Below, piece by piece: positions 17,898-26,642 of a stretch of 64,000 nt of DNA. Source of the stretch: Aliiglaciecola sp. 3_MG-2023 (GTDB lineage: Bacteria; Pseudomonadota; Gammaproteobacteria; Enterobacterales; Alteromonadaceae). A program made the translations under genes and the position numbers. The notes below the pieces were generated by a model. That model worked only from the letters and a program-made list of their open reading frames with translations. It ran no database searches and was not told the DNA's origin. The DNA lies in assembly GCF_030548205.1 (NCBI RefSeq), contig NZ_JAUORV010000005.1, positions 1-64,000 of the forward strand. Direction: 5' to 3'. How positions within the stretch are numbered: position 1 is the stretch's first letter; each line of letters begins with the position of its first letter.

Positions 17898-18491
17898 CTA
17901 TGAAAAAAACTGCTTGTTAATGAACTGCCAGGTCTCTTTAAAATCTTCGGTGGGGCGACGTTTGAAATCACTACGAATAAATAAATTAATACGGCCGTCG
18001 GTATAGCAAATCAGCATATTTGCAATTACAGCTTCATCCGCAGGTAAAGATTTACCTTCGCGGAGTTTACGCTCTCTCAAAACCTGTTTGATTTGGGTTT
18101 CAAGCCGCTCAAAAATTTGTGCAATTCTACTGCGTAAACGTTCTTGTTCACCCATTAAGGCATCGCCATTTAAAATTCGGGTAATACCTGGATTTTTTTC
18201 TGAGAATCCTAAAATTAAATGAATAATAAGCTGAATACGCACTGCACTGTCTTTTTCTTCATTAATGATTTTATTAATGCGAGAAAATAACGTTTCTTCA
18301 ATAAATTCAATCAAACCTTCAAACATCCGCGCTTTACTGGGAAAGTGACGGTATAAAGCAGCCTCTGAAACGCCCACTTCTGTTGCCAACTTAGCCGTCG
18401 TAATGCGCTGTCCAGGATTACTTTCTAGCATACTTGCCAGACACTGCAAAATTTGCGCTCTGCGGTTTGGACGTTTATTCGCGGGCATCAA
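17898..18491 (-). CDS. slmA: Nucleoid occlusion factor SlmA
   Basis: 197 residues, the standard SlmA length. It is a TetR-fold DNA-binding protein with the helix-turn-helix at about 28-56 ([20 protein letters not shown]). SlmA binds specific chromosomal sites and blocks FtsZ ring assembly over the nucleoid. It follows coaBC by 41 bp on the same strand. In E. coli and many relatives dut sits between coaBC and slmA, but it is absent here. The downstream side is occupied by a REP array. Confidence 0.95.
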   Translation of the reverse strand: MMPANKRPNRRAQILQCLASMLESNPGQRITTAKLATEVGVSEAALYRHFPSKARMFEGLIEFIEETLFSRINKIINEEKDSAVRIQLIIHLILGFSEKNPGITRILNGDALMGEQERLRSRIAQIFERLETQIKQVLRERKLREGKSLPADEAVIANMLICYTDGRINLFIRSDFKRRPTEDFKETWQFINKQFFS

Positions 18492-18532
18492 TATGTCTCC
18501 CTGTCTGTAGGACTATATTATTATTTTTAGAA

Positions 18533-19741
18533 TTATTGTGTTGCATGTTTATCTTTATATCTTTCGGATACTAATTGCATCAATTTAAAAGCAAGTTGTC
18601 TTTTATCGGCAACTTCTAGAGATTTTTCACCCTCTTTCCAAAAAACAGTCAAAGCATTTTGTTCGCTGTTAAATCCAATGTCGCTATTTGATACATCATT
18701 GGCGGCAATCATATCGAGCTGCTTACGCTGTAATTTATCTTTTGCATAACGACTAACGTCTTGCGTTTCGGCAGCAAAGCCGACAGTGAACACTGACCGT
18801 TGTTGTTTTGCGACATCTGCAAGAATATCAGGGTTTTTAGTAAAAGTAAGGGTTAACTCTTGATTGTTCTTCTTGATTTTTTGATTTACCGCTTGTGAAG
18901 GACGATAGTCAGCGACGGCCGCACAACCAATAAAAATATCCGCGCCCTGTATATTGCCCATTACTGCGTCATGCATCTGTAGCGCGCTTTCAACCTTAAC
19001 TAGGGTTGCTTGATCAGGAGCCGTTATATTGACTGGACCACTAACCAAAGTCACTTTAGCGCCCATTGCTATTGCCGCATTTGCAAGTGCATAACCCATT
19101 TTTCCAGAACTATGATTACTAATATAGCGAACAGGATCTATCGCTTCTCGAGTAGGCCCTGCGGTAATCACCATTTTTTTACCCGCTAAAAGTTGAAGAG
19201 GTTTGGGTTGGGTGATTATTTCAGCCAAGTATTGCGGTTCGGGCATACGACCTTGCCCAACATCTCCACAAGCTTGTTCACCAGAGTCGGGGGGAATTAT
19301 AGTGATACCGCGCTTAGCTAAAATAGCAAGGTTTGCCTGTGTTGCTTCTGCTTTCCACATTTGTTGGTTCATGGCTGGAGCAACAAATATTTTTGCGCTG
19401 CTGGCTAAACACAAAGTAGATAACAAATCATCGGCCATGCCATGGGCAAGTTTCGCAATGAAATTTGCAGTAGCGGGCGCAATCAGAATGGTATCAGCCC
19501 ATTTGGCTAATTCAATATGCCCCATAGCTGCCTCTGCCGCAGGATCGAGTAAGTCATTAGAAACTGGATTGCCGGAAACTGCTTGCAGTGCTAAAGGACT
19601 AACAAAGTGTTCTGCTGAAGCCGTTAGAACAGCTCGAACCTCTGTATTTTTTGCAGTTAGCTTACGCACTAAATCAGGGGTTTTATAAGCAGCAATGCCG
19701 CCTGTAACCCCAAGTAAAACCTTGTCTTTTTGAATGGCCAT
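18533..19741 (-). CDS. coaBC: Bifunctional phosphopantothenoylcysteine decarboxylase/synthase CoaBC
   Basis: 402 residues with both activities of coenzyme A biosynthesis. The N-terminal FMN-dependent decarboxylase (CoaC) shows G-V-T-G-G-I-A-A-Y-K near residue 8 and the P-A-M-N-Q-Q-M-W substrate-recognition clamp. The C-terminal synthetase (CoaB) shows I-T-A-G-P-T-R-E-x-I-D-P-V-R-Y and S-N-H-S-S-G-K-M-G, with the K-x-K-K motif before the end. It converts 4'-phosphopantothenate plus cysteine and CTP to 4'-phosphopantetheine in the cytoplasm. It is divergent from radC, the usual arrangement. Confidence 0.96.
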   Translation of the reverse strand: MAIQKDKVLLGVTGGIAAYKTPDLVRKLTAKNTEVRAVLTASAEHFVSPLALQAVSGNPVSNDLLDPAAEAAMGHIELAKWADTILIAPATANFIAKLAHGMADDLLSTLCLASSAKIFVAPAMNQQMWKAEATQANLAILAKRGITIIPPDSGEQACGDVGQGRMPEPQYLAEIITQPKPLQLLAGKKMVITAGPTREAIDPVRYISNHSSGKMGYALANAAIAMGAKVTLVSGPVNITAPDQATLVKVESALQMHDAVMGNIQGADIFIGCAAVADYRPSQAVNQKIKKNNQELTLTFTKNPDILADVAKQQRSVFTVGFAAETQDVSRYAKDKLQRKQLDMIAANDVSNSDIGFNSEQNALTVFWKEGEKSLEVADKRQLAFKLMQLVSERYKDKHATQ

Positions 19742-19917
19742 GTGTCTACATATTCACTGAAAATCTGTCCAGTATTCTACCTAATATACAAGTTAGACAA
19801 AACACTTAGGTATTTGATATGACTTAATATTGGCCTGATCAGCGATCATTTGCTAGGTTTAATTGGTGGTATACGACTAATAGCTCGTTATTTTAACCTT
19901 AATTCAGGCACGGACGC

Positions 19918-20592
19918 ATGAAACTATCAGAATGGCCAAAAATGGAGCGGCCTAGAGAAAAGCTCCTATCCATGGGCAGTGAAGCCCTATCAGACGCAGA
20001 ACTTCTCGCCATTTTTTTAAGAACGGGCGTACAGGGCTCAAGTGCAGTTGATTTGGCCCGAGAACTGTTGATTCAGTTTGGATCTTTACGCAGTTTATTA
20101 AATGCCAGCAAAAGCCAATTTTGTTTGGGAAAAGGTCTAGGAGAAGTAAAATATGTGCAGCTTCAAGCAACCTTGGAAATGTCGAAACGTTACTTTGCGC
20201 AATCACTTACTCGAAAGCACACTTTCGATAGTGCCAATCGCACTAAACAATATCTTCTCAGTCAGTTAAGAGATGAACCTAACGAGGTATTTGCCGTATT
20301 ATTACTCGACAGTCAACATCGCTTAATTTCCTTTAAAAAATTGTTTTTTGGGACGATTAACGCTGCCAGTGTTTACCCCCGAGTGATTGTTCAACAAGCC
20401 TTAGGGGTTAATGCTGCGGCAATCATTTTAAGTCACAACCACCCTTCGGGTATCGCAGAACCCAGTCAGGCAGATCAACATATTACTCAGCGTATCAAAC
20501 ATGCTTTGGAGTTAATTGACGTCACTGTACTGGATCACATTATTGTGGGGGATGGCGACTGTGTGTCTTTTGCTGAGCGAGGTTTGGTATAG
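19918..20592 (+). CDS. radC: RadC family JAB/MPN domain protein
   Basis: 224 residues, full length for RadC. An N-terminal helix-hairpin-helix-like part (E[23 protein letters not shown]) is followed by the JAB metalloprotease-like domain with S-H-N-H-P-S-G and the downstream S-x-x-D, the full zinc-binding motif. Despite the historic name it is not proven to act in repair in E. coli. In most relatives rpmB follows radC directly; here the rpmB gene is 16.6 kb away, beyond the catabolic cluster. Confidence 0.95.
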   Translation: MKLSEWPKMERPREKLLSMGSEALSDAELLAIFLRTGVQGSSAVDLARELLIQFGSLRSLLNASKSQFCLGKGLGEVKYVQLQATLEMSKRYFAQSLTRKHTFDSANRTKQYLLSQLRDEPNEVFAVLLLDSQHRLISFKKLFFGTINAASVYPRVIVQQALGVNAAAIILSHNHPSGIAEPSQADQHITQRIKHALELIDVTVLDHIIVGDGDCVSFAERGLV

Positions 20593-20696
20593 TTTTATTG
20601 CTTACTGAAATCAATTAAAAAGGCATATATATGAAAGTATTGATAAATCATTGATTCATCATAAGGGGAACTTCATTAAAAACACAGGAAAGTATA

Positions 20697-21188
20697 ATGA
20701 CTTACCCCAATACTCTTATTTTTGTCGATCTTAGTGCTGATGACCCTGCAGCCGCTGGCGAGTTTTACGCCGAAGTTTTTGGTTGGGAGAATGACCCACG
20801 TCCAATGGGCATATATCACCGCATGGTTCCGGGCGGTGTTATGCATGATAGTGACGGAAATGAAACCACTATTGGAAACTTTCACCTTGGCATACATAAA
20901 GCTGAAAATGCACGTCCTCATCCAAACCGAGAAGGCGTTGAGCCTCGCTCTATTGCAACTGAAGGGCGCAAACCAAGGGTTTGGATTCTGGTCAGCGATG
21001 ATGACAGCATTGATGCTATTTTAGAGCGAGCAGAAACGAGAGGGGCAAGTATTTTGTGGAAAGACCATTTTTGGGCTGAATTTAACGGTATAAATGCCGC
21101 TTTCCAAGATCCTTGGGGAAATGAAATTATATTGTGGGTGAAAGGTGGTGATTCACCGCAAATTCCAGCCCACTTTACCCAAGAGTAA
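20697..21188 (+). CDS. VOC family protein
   Basis: 163 residues, a two-repeat vicinal oxygen chelate fold: L-I-F-V-D-L-S-A-D-D-P-A-A-A-G-E-F-Y-A-E-V-F-G-W at the start and F-Q-D-P-W-G-N-E-I-I-L-W near the end. AGGAAAG precedes the ATG by 4 nt. It could be a dioxygenase-like or isomerase-like enzyme, or a binding protein. It lies between radC and the first REP element at the edge of the catabolic block, pointing the other way from the cluster genes. Membership of that pathway is possible but not supported by spacing. Confidence 0.75.
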   Translation: MTYPNTLIFVDLSADDPAAAGEFYAEVFGWENDPRPMGIYHRMVPGGVMHDSDGNETTIGNFHLGIHKAENARPHPNREGVEPRSIATEGRKPRVWILVSDDDSIDAILERAETRGASILWKDHFWAEFNGINAAFQDPWGNEIILWVKGGDSPQIPAHFTQE

Positions 21189-21204
21189 TTTACATCTATA
21201 ACCT

Positions 21205-21338
21205 GTAGCAGGGGCCTTAGCCCCTGGGATCTATTTAACGTGCGCTAGCATCAATACCAGCCCATAAGATAACCTGTAGCAGGGACTTCAGTCCCTGAAA
21301 TCTATTTGAATTGCGCTGGCATCAATACCAGCCTATAC
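21205..21338 (+). repeat. REP/BIME pair at the left edge of the catabolic cluster
   Basis: Two GTAG-hairpin units begin at 21205 and 21275 (70-bp period). The stems are CAGGGGC/GCCCCTG with a CTTA loop and CAGGGAC/GTCCCTG with a TTCA loop, so the stem bases co-vary. Each ends with an inverted arm, complement GGCTGGTATTGATGC. The last arm contains the stop codon of the neighbouring dioxygenase gene. The element separates the VOC gene from the cluster and may also act as a transcription terminator. Confidence 0.8.
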
Positions 21339-22220
21339 ATCACCTACTGATATGGGCTTTTCGCCTTTAACCCATAATCGATGGGCCATACGTTGGTATT
21401 TTTTATCATCGTAAACGGTGCCAGTGTGCAATGTGCAGCGGTTGTCCCACATTAACACATCACCTTTTTGCCACTTGTGTGCATACACATATTTCGGTTG
21501 GGTTATATATTCTACTAGCTCATCCACCAAGGCCATGGCTTCGTCGTCTTCCATTCCTAAAATATGTTTTACCGTACCTGTACTAACCCACAAGGCCTTG
21601 CGGCCATCAGCGGGATGGACCCGTATCATCGGGTGAATAACGTCTGGGTTTTCACGGCGCAGCTCATCGGTTATTTCATAACTATTGAATTCTCGATTTT
21701 GAATAAAATGCACGAGGGAGTGATGAATCTTTAAGGGATCTAATTGTGCCTTTTTTTCTTCCGATAAATCTTCATAGGCCGCAACTTGGTCTGCTAATAA
21801 TGTATCTCCGCCTTCATCAGGGACGGTTACAGCGTACAACATAGTGCACATGACAGGCTCTTCTTTATAAGAATAATCTGTATGCCAACCTAAACCATCG
21901 TTATGGGCACCAATGGGTTCACCTTTTTCACCGAGCATATTCGAAATTTTAAAAATATGCGGATAGTTAGGTAAGCAAAACTTAGTTTGAGTATGTAACT
22001 CTGGCTCACCGAAAGCATTAATAAAGCGCATTAGGTCATCGGGCTCCATGGTTTGATTGCGCAATAAAATTGCACCATGTTGATGAAATGCAGCCACGAC
22101 TTTTCCTAAGGTCTCTTGATCTGCTGATTGTAAATCCACATCGACTATTTGCGCACCAAAGTCGCCTTTTAAGTGCTCTATGGTTAATTCTTCAGAGGGT
22201 TTAGATGGTGACGTATTCAT
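21333..22220 (-). CDS. TauD/TfdA family Fe(II)/2-oxoglutarate dioxygenase
   Basis: About 295 residues from the ATG at 22220; a GTG at 22232 is the alternative, and neither has a clear ribosome-binding site. The iron ligands are visible as W-H-T-D-Y-S and the distal H in D-N-R-C-T-L-H-T-G, with the 2-oxoglutarate-binding Arg in the following R-x-A-H-R-L-W segment. Enzymes of this family hydroxylate taurine, phenoxyacids, carnitine precursors and many others. It is the last gene of the minus-strand cluster, 17 bp after the M20 gene, and its stop codon lies in a REP element. It is likely a pathway enzyme acting on the cluster substrate. Confidence 0.88.
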   Translation of the reverse strand: MNTSPSKPSEELTIEHLKGDFGAQIVDVDLQSADQETLGKVVAAFHQHGAILLRNQTMEPDDLMRFINAFGEPELHTQTKFCLPNYPHIFKISNMLGEKGEPIGAHNDGLGWHTDYSYKEEPVMCTMLYAVTVPDEGGDTLLADQVAAYEDLSEEKKAQLDPLKIHHSLVHFIQNREFNSYEITDELRRENPDVIHPMIRVHPADGRKALWVSTGTVKHILGMEDDEAMALVDELVEYITQPKYVYAHKWQKGDVLMWDNRCTLHTGTVYDDKKYQRMAHRLWVKGEKPISVGDV

Positions 22221-22237
22221 AATTTGGTTCACTATTT

Positions 22238-23563
22238 TTAAGATTCACGTTTGCCACACACTGATAAAGCAGTTAGTGCATAAATTAATGCACTATCAAC
22301 TAAATCTTGTGGCGTTGAGCGCCATCTAGGCATGCCGGAGGTCACTGCTGGTATGCGTTGCATATTAAATACGTTGTGGTCGCGCCACATACTAGAATAA
22401 GCAGGGTGGGCTAACTCAATGGGCGCATTTCGGGTTGCTTTGGTGGCATCACACAGAGACTTCACCAAGGGAGCGACAGCATTTGCATCTGCCTCGAAAC
22501 CATTTCTTACAACCATTGGTTCTATATCGTACTCATCGATATCTAAGGATGCCATTACCTGCTTCAGCTGGTGGTATGGTTGTGCTGCCGTTTGCTGCGC
22601 AGTCAGACCAACTTCAATATAAACAGAGCACACATCCGTGCCGGCGCCAAAGGTTAATGGTGAACCAGCTTTAATCGAATCAATTTGCACTTTGGGAACA
22701 GAGACGCCACCGGTAGTAACATACTGGTTTTCCGCTTCATATTGTTGTGACCAAGTGTGTAATGCATCGATCACCGTGCCTAATTTGTATATCGGGTTGG
22801 GATGCTTATGAGTTTCTACTGGCGCTTCCAATATTGGTGTAAAAACTCCTTCACCAAATAACTGAATGCGAAATAAGGCATAGCCATTACCTTGCCAAGT
22901 TACGCCCCAATCACAGCCTTCTGCAGCAATGGCGTAATCTGCAACTACACCACCGTGGTGAAACAGATAGTGAGCACCTATATCTTTCCCCATATAATCA
23001 ACGCCTTGCCACTGTTCCATTGGCTCAGGACCAATTTCTCCTGGGCAGGCCGTCAAATATAACTTTCCAGCTAATTCAATCCCTGCTGCTTTTAATGCTT
23101 TGGCAGCAATTAAAAAACAACTCATCGGGCCGCGATCATTACTGATGGGGAAACCGTGAAACTTACCGTCTTCCAACCAACACTTATCCCACTCTGGATT
23201 CTCTAAGGTCTTTTGCGAAAACTTGTGTTGATTAATATGTGGATTATCGCTTGGGCTTTCGGTATCTAAGTGAGCAGTAAATAATAGGTTTTTACCAACG
23301 CCTTTACCGCCATATTCGCCAATGATGTTTTGACGTTCTGGTGTAGCGCCACATTGACGGGTTTTGAAACCGTTAGTTTGCAACCAGTCGAAGACAAATT
23401 TCCCCGATTCGGCTTCATAACCGGATTGGCTGGGAATATTACCCAAAGTGAGAGCTAGTTCGGTTATTTCGTCTATGCTGATAGCCGCTTTAATCGCTGC
23501 AATATCATCGTCTGTTACCGAGTAGTTTACTTGAGTATCAGATGGGTACAAAGGACTGCTCAT
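22238..23563 (-). CDS. M20 family metallohydrolase (deacylase/carbamoylase-like)
   Basis: 441 residues from the ATG at 23563, which overlaps the preceding stop as ATGA and has GGAGG 4-5 nt upstream. M20 features are L-L-F-T-A-H-L-D-T-E near residue 95-104 (metal His and catalytic-site Asp), N-D-R-G-P-M-S, and C-P-G-E-I-G in place of the usual E-E pair. The dimerisation domain is in the middle. M20 enzymes include acetylornithine deacetylase, N-carbamoyl amino acid hydrolases and peptidases, acting by dizinc hydrolysis of an amide bond. In this operon it probably cleaves an amide or carbamoyl intermediate. The exact reaction is not inferable. Confidence 0.82.
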   Translation of the reverse strand: MSSPLYPSDTQVNYSVTDDDIAAIKAAISIDEITELALTLGNIPSQSGYEAESGKFVFDWLQTNGFKTRQCGATPERQNIIGEYGGKGVGKNLLFTAHLDTESPSDNPHINQHKFSQKTLENPEWDKCWLEDGKFHGFPISNDRGPMSCFLIAAKALKAAGIELAGKLYLTACPGEIGPEPMEQWQGVDYMGKDIGAHYLFHHGGVVADYAIAAEGCDWGVTWQGNGYALFRIQLFGEGVFTPILEAPVETHKHPNPIYKLGTVIDALHTWSQQYEAENQYVTTGGVSVPKVQIDSIKAGSPLTFGAGTDVCSVYIEVGLTAQQTAAQPYHQLKQVMASLDIDEYDIEPMVVRNGFEADANAVAPLVKSLCDATKATRNAPIELAHPAYSSMWRDHNVFNMQRIPAVTSGMPRWRSTPQDLVDSALIYALTALSVCGKRES

Positions 23564-24207
23564 GCTGCCTCCCAATGTTTAATGATGGACTGGGTATCGC
23601 TTAGTAGAGCGAAATTGATAGCCATAGCTCGAAGACTGGCGTCATGTAATTCTATATCGTAAGCTGCACACCCATCACTCACCACAATACAATGATAATC
23701 ACGGTGGAACGCATCTCTGACGCTAGACTCTACACAACATTCAGTGGTGATACCGCAAAACACTAATGTGTCTAGTTGCTTTTGTTTCAACAGGTCATTC
23801 AGTTGTGTTTCATAAAAGGCGCTATAACGTGTTTTATAAATTACCCAATCACCGTCTTGCGGCTCTGTGCCATAAAACGTCATACCAGCGGTATCTGCAC
23901 GACAAATAGCGCTTTCAGCTTTAGCATCTCTACCTTGTCTACTCATCCACTCTTGCCATGCAGCAGAGTCGTCTTGTTCCGTGGTTTTTAAACCTACAAA
24001 GATAATTGGAATATCATTCTTGCGCGCGCTTGCGACTAATTTTTTAATGTTTTCAACAGCGGGTTGCACCACGCTCATGTCGAGTCCAAACTGTCCTAAC
24101 AGACCATCTGGACTGGCAAAGTCGTTTTGTACATCAACGATGCACAAAGCGCTGCGATTGGATGTTATCCAATCGGATTTTAGTTCTATTAAATCAGCAT
24201 CAGCCAT
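23560..24207 (-). CDS. Isochorismatase-fold cysteine hydrolase, RutB-like
   Basis: 215 residues. The catalytic triad of the family is visible: Asp25 in C-I-V-D-V-Q-N-D-F, a Lys in V-I-Y-K-T-R-Y-S-A-F, and the nucleophilic Cys in G-I-T-T-E-C-C-V-E-S-S. The K-x-R-Y-S-x-F and G-I-x-T-x-x-C-V-E-S patterns match RutB, the ureidoacrylate amidohydrolase of pyrimidine degradation. N-carbamoylsarcosine amidases share the fold. Its start overlaps the RutA-like gene by 8 nt, and its stop overlaps the M20 start, so the three are tightly coupled. It likely hydrolyses the product of the adjacent monooxygenase. Confidence 0.85.
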   Translation of the reverse strand: MADADLIELKSDWITSNRSALCIVDVQNDFASPDGLLGQFGLDMSVVQPAVENIKKLVASARKNDIPIIFVGLKTTEQDDSAAWQEWMSRQGRDAKAESAICRADTAGMTFYGTEPQDGDWVIYKTRYSAFYETQLNDLLKQKQLDTLVFCGITTECCVESSVRDAFHRDYHCIVVSDGCAAYDIELHDASLRAMAINFALLSDTQSIIKHWEAA

Positions 24208-25255
24208 AATGGGCTCTTACCGCCGGCAAAATTTCTTTGCCGAATTTGTGTAGCCCTTTTTCGTAATCGTCGAAAATCACCATGACGCCGTCCATTTCAG
24301 TGTTATCAATCATCTCGATCAGCTGTTGTTTCACTGATTCTGCAGTGCCAACTAATTCACGACTCATAAATGCACCTTGTGCTCGAATGACCATGGCATT
24401 GTCTTTTAATGCCGGGTCAATTCCGTATGAACGCATCATGCCCTCAATCGCACCTAAATCTTTACCTTCGCGGTAATAGTCTGCTTTAGCTTGGGCTTCT
24501 TCTTCGGTGTCTTCAATAATCAGTGTTGCCATACAAAAGCACTTCACTGGCGTATCGAGTTCATCGGCTATCTTGCGAGCCATGCGAGTTATTTTAAGGG
24601 TCTCTTCATCGTCTTTACCGCCTACAAAACATGCATCTGTATTTTTTACTGAGAAGCGTAAGCCGCGTTCTGATTGGCCTGCACAGACAGTGAATGGCTT
24701 GTTAAGTGGTTTAGGCTGTGACACACAGTCTTCAAACTTGAAGTACTTTCCATCATAATCTACGTGGTCTTCTTGCCACAGTTTATGCACCAAATCACTC
24801 CATTCCTGGGCATACACATATCGCTCGTCGTGGTCAATGTCATCACGCCACGCACCCATTTGGTTAAGCTCATCGCGAAATGAACCTGAAACAATATTTA
24901 ACCCTGCTCGACCACCGGAAATCTGGTCTAAGGTGCTCATCATTTTGGCAACCGCACCAGGGTTCATCATTAGAGTATGCACAGTCGCGATAATTTTTGC
25001 GTGACTGGTGGCTTCGGCTAATCCCGCCATCATAGTGATGGATTCTAAAGAGGTACCCCAATGTTCGGTTTTACCGCCATACCCACGCCATTTTGCCATG
25101 GACATGATGAAGTCCATTTTATAGCTGTCTGCAATGACGGCTGCGGTTTTATTTTGCTGATAGGAAGCATCTAAAGTAGGGGTGTTCTCTGAAACTATCC
25201 AACCGCCATTTGCGATGGGTAAAAACACGCCAAATTCTTTACTGTTGGTTGTCAT
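24200..25255 (-). CDS. RutA-like flavin-dependent monooxygenase (luciferase family)
   Basis: 351 residues, bacterial luciferase-like TIM barrel. Segments shared with RutA, the pyrimidine monooxygenase, include F-G-V-F-L-P-I-A-N-G-G-W, the F-x-M-S-M-A-K-W-R-G-Y-G-G-K-T-E-H-W block, S-G-G-R-A-G-L-N-I-V-S-G, and C-A-G-Q-S-E-R-G. RutA opens uracil by attacking the ring amide with a flavin-N5-type oxidant; DszA-like relatives cleave C-S bonds. AGGAG lies 9 nt before the ATG. The enzyme needs reduced FMN, which the FMN reductase at 35497 could supply. The remaining rut genes are absent, so the substrate may not be uracil. Confidence 0.86.
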   Translation of the reverse strand: MTTNSKEFGVFLPIANGGWIVSENTPTLDASYQQNKTAAVIADSYKMDFIMSMAKWRGYGGKTEHWGTSLESITMMAGLAEATSHAKIIATVHTLMMNPGAVAKMMSTLDQISGGRAGLNIVSGSFRDELNQMGAWRDDIDHDERYVYAQEWSDLVHKLWQEDHVDYDGKYFKFEDCVSQPKPLNKPFTVCAGQSERGLRFSVKNTDACFVGGKDDEETLKITRMARKIADELDTPVKCFCMATLIIEDTEEEAQAKADYYREGKDLGAIEGMMRSYGIDPALKDNAMVIRAQGAFMSRELVGTAESVKQQLIEMIDNTEMDGVMVIFDDYEKGLHKFGKEILPAVRAHYG

Positions 25256-25277
25256 ATTAAAAACTCCTGAATAACAA

Positions 25278-26579
25278 CTACTTACTAGCTACTTTAGCTG
25301 CAAGCATATTATTTATTGATGGGTCTGATGGGGTTGGTTCGGATACTTTTTGCTGCTTGAGTCTAGGTGGTCGCATGAATGCTATTCCAACTAACACCAA
25401 CATGGGAAGTATTCCAATCAAAACGAATGGAGGAACGAATGTCCCTGATATATCGCGCATGCGGCCACTAATAATAGGCGCTGCAGAAGCGATAGTTGCA
25501 CCAATATTCATTAACGAAAACAAGGGTAAATATGGCCCTGTACCAAAATATCTTACAAGTAACACTGTGCAGGATAAAAAGGTTAAACCAAACCCAAAAC
25601 CAATGGCAAAAGCGAAGAAGCCTAAGGTGACTAAAGACTGTCCGAAACTTAAGGCAAACATTCCGCCGGCCAGTAACAGTAACGCTATCTGCAACATGAC
25701 TTTTGGATCAAAGAATTCACCAATAAAGCCACCTACAACACGAGATATGGCATTGCAGAATGCCTCAGCAGACAATAAAGTGCTGGCTAAGGCAAAAGTG
25801 ATCCCGACTTCAGTCATATGCGCGACGGAAAAACTGTTCACTGTAATTCCCACAAATAGCACCGTGGAATAAGCGACGAGTAACAAAATATATTGGGGGG
25901 TACGAACTGCTTGTTTAAATGTCCAAGTTTGTTCCGTTTCATAAACCCGTTGTTTTTCGGTATCCACTTTTTCTTGTTTAGGAGGCGTTCTTAATCGGTT
26001 GGCATCTGTGAATAACAGCGCTAACAGCATTAATCCCACTGATATTACAATAGCCGCTAGCATAACTAACCAGTGTAAACGCCAGTTTCCTAGCACATTG
26101 GTTGCCATCCAAACCACGATTGGTCCAACAACACCGCCTAAACCTCCAACGGTATAATAAAAACCAAAAGCCGTTGAACGTCGTTTGAAAAAGTGAGTAA
26201 TGATATAGGTGCCCGGAACTGAACCTACAAAGGTATACCCAGTTCCAGTGAGAATACATCCTAGAAAATAAGTAATAGGTTCAATTGTTAAATACAACAC
26301 AATAAAACCGATAGCGAGTAACAGCAGGCCAATAATGAGCGTTGTCGCAACGCCCCACCTTCTAATTGTCACTGTAGGTAAGTACCCACTCAAGCCACAA
26401 GCTACGCCTAAGAACGTAAACCCAAGGCCTGCAGTGGTCCAATCCCAGCCTAACTCAGTTACCATGGCTGGAAGAATAACCCCCAGAGAAGTAAAGGTTG
26501 CGGCAGTAACAACAAAAAAGCTTAAACTGAAGGTGCATAAAACAAACCATGCTTGTTTATCAGCGCTTAACTTTCCCAT
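25278..26579 (-). CDS. MFS transporter
   Basis: 433 residues from the ATG at 26579 (GAGG 6 nt upstream); the frame extends to a TTG at 26591. About twelve hydrophobic segments are visible in two groups of six, separated by a charged loop of about 45 residues near the middle. Sequence style (G-V-I-L-P-A-M-V-T-E-L-G-W near the start, repeated in the second half as a small-residue-rich helix) fits the monocarboxylate/oxalate-formate antiporter-like branch. It is an inner-membrane carrier, probably for uptake of the pathway substrate or release of a product. It lies between the TonB receptor and the RutA-like gene in the same orientation. Confidence 0.88.
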   Translation of the reverse strand: MGKLSADKQAWFVLCTFSLSFFVVTAATFTSLGVILPAMVTELGWDWTTAGLGFTFLGVACGLSGYLPTVTIRRWGVATTLIIGLLLLAIGFIVLYLTIEPITYFLGCILTGTGYTFVGSVPGTYIITHFFKRRSTAFGFYYTVGGLGGVVGPIVVWMATNVLGNWRLHWLVMLAAIVISVGLMLLALLFTDANRLRTPPKQEKVDTEKQRVYETEQTWTFKQAVRTPQYILLLVAYSTVLFVGITVNSFSVAHMTEVGITFALASTLLSAEAFCNAISRVVGGFIGEFFDPKVMLQIALLLLAGGMFALSFGQSLVTLGFFAFAIGFGFGLTFLSCTVLLVRYFGTGPYLPLFSLMNIGATIASAAPIISGRMRDISGTFVPPFVLIGILPMLVLVGIAFMRPPRLKQQKVSEPTPSDPSINNMLAAKVASK

Positions 26580-26592
26580 AATGATCCTCAAA

Positions 26593-26630
26593 GTGTGCAG
26601 TGTGAATACAACTATTTTTCAGCTGCACAC
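26593..26630. repeat. Inverted repeat between TonB receptor and MFS gene
   Basis: GTGTGCAG (26593-26600) and CTGCACAC (26623-26630) form perfect 8-bp arms 22 bp apart. They sit in the 63-bp gap between the TonB-receptor stop and the MFS start, just before the MFS ribosome-binding site. It could be an operator, a messenger hairpin protecting the receptor transcript, or an attenuator. There is no U tract. Confidence 0.5.
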
Positions 26631-26642
26631 AGATGTTTTTAT

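Noticed and set aside
18491-18533. Remnant of dut between coaBC and slmA
   Set aside because: Only 41 bp are present and no frame resembles the dUTPase motifs, so no pseudogene can be claimed.
19203-19688. 161-residue plus-strand ORF
   Set aside because: It lies entirely antisense to coaBC, which is fully explained by family motifs, and shows no domain or ribosome-binding site.
25357-25872. 171-residue plus-strand ORF
   Set aside because: It is antisense to the MFS transporter gene; its lysine-, proline- and asparagine-rich composition is the complement of hydrophobic codons.
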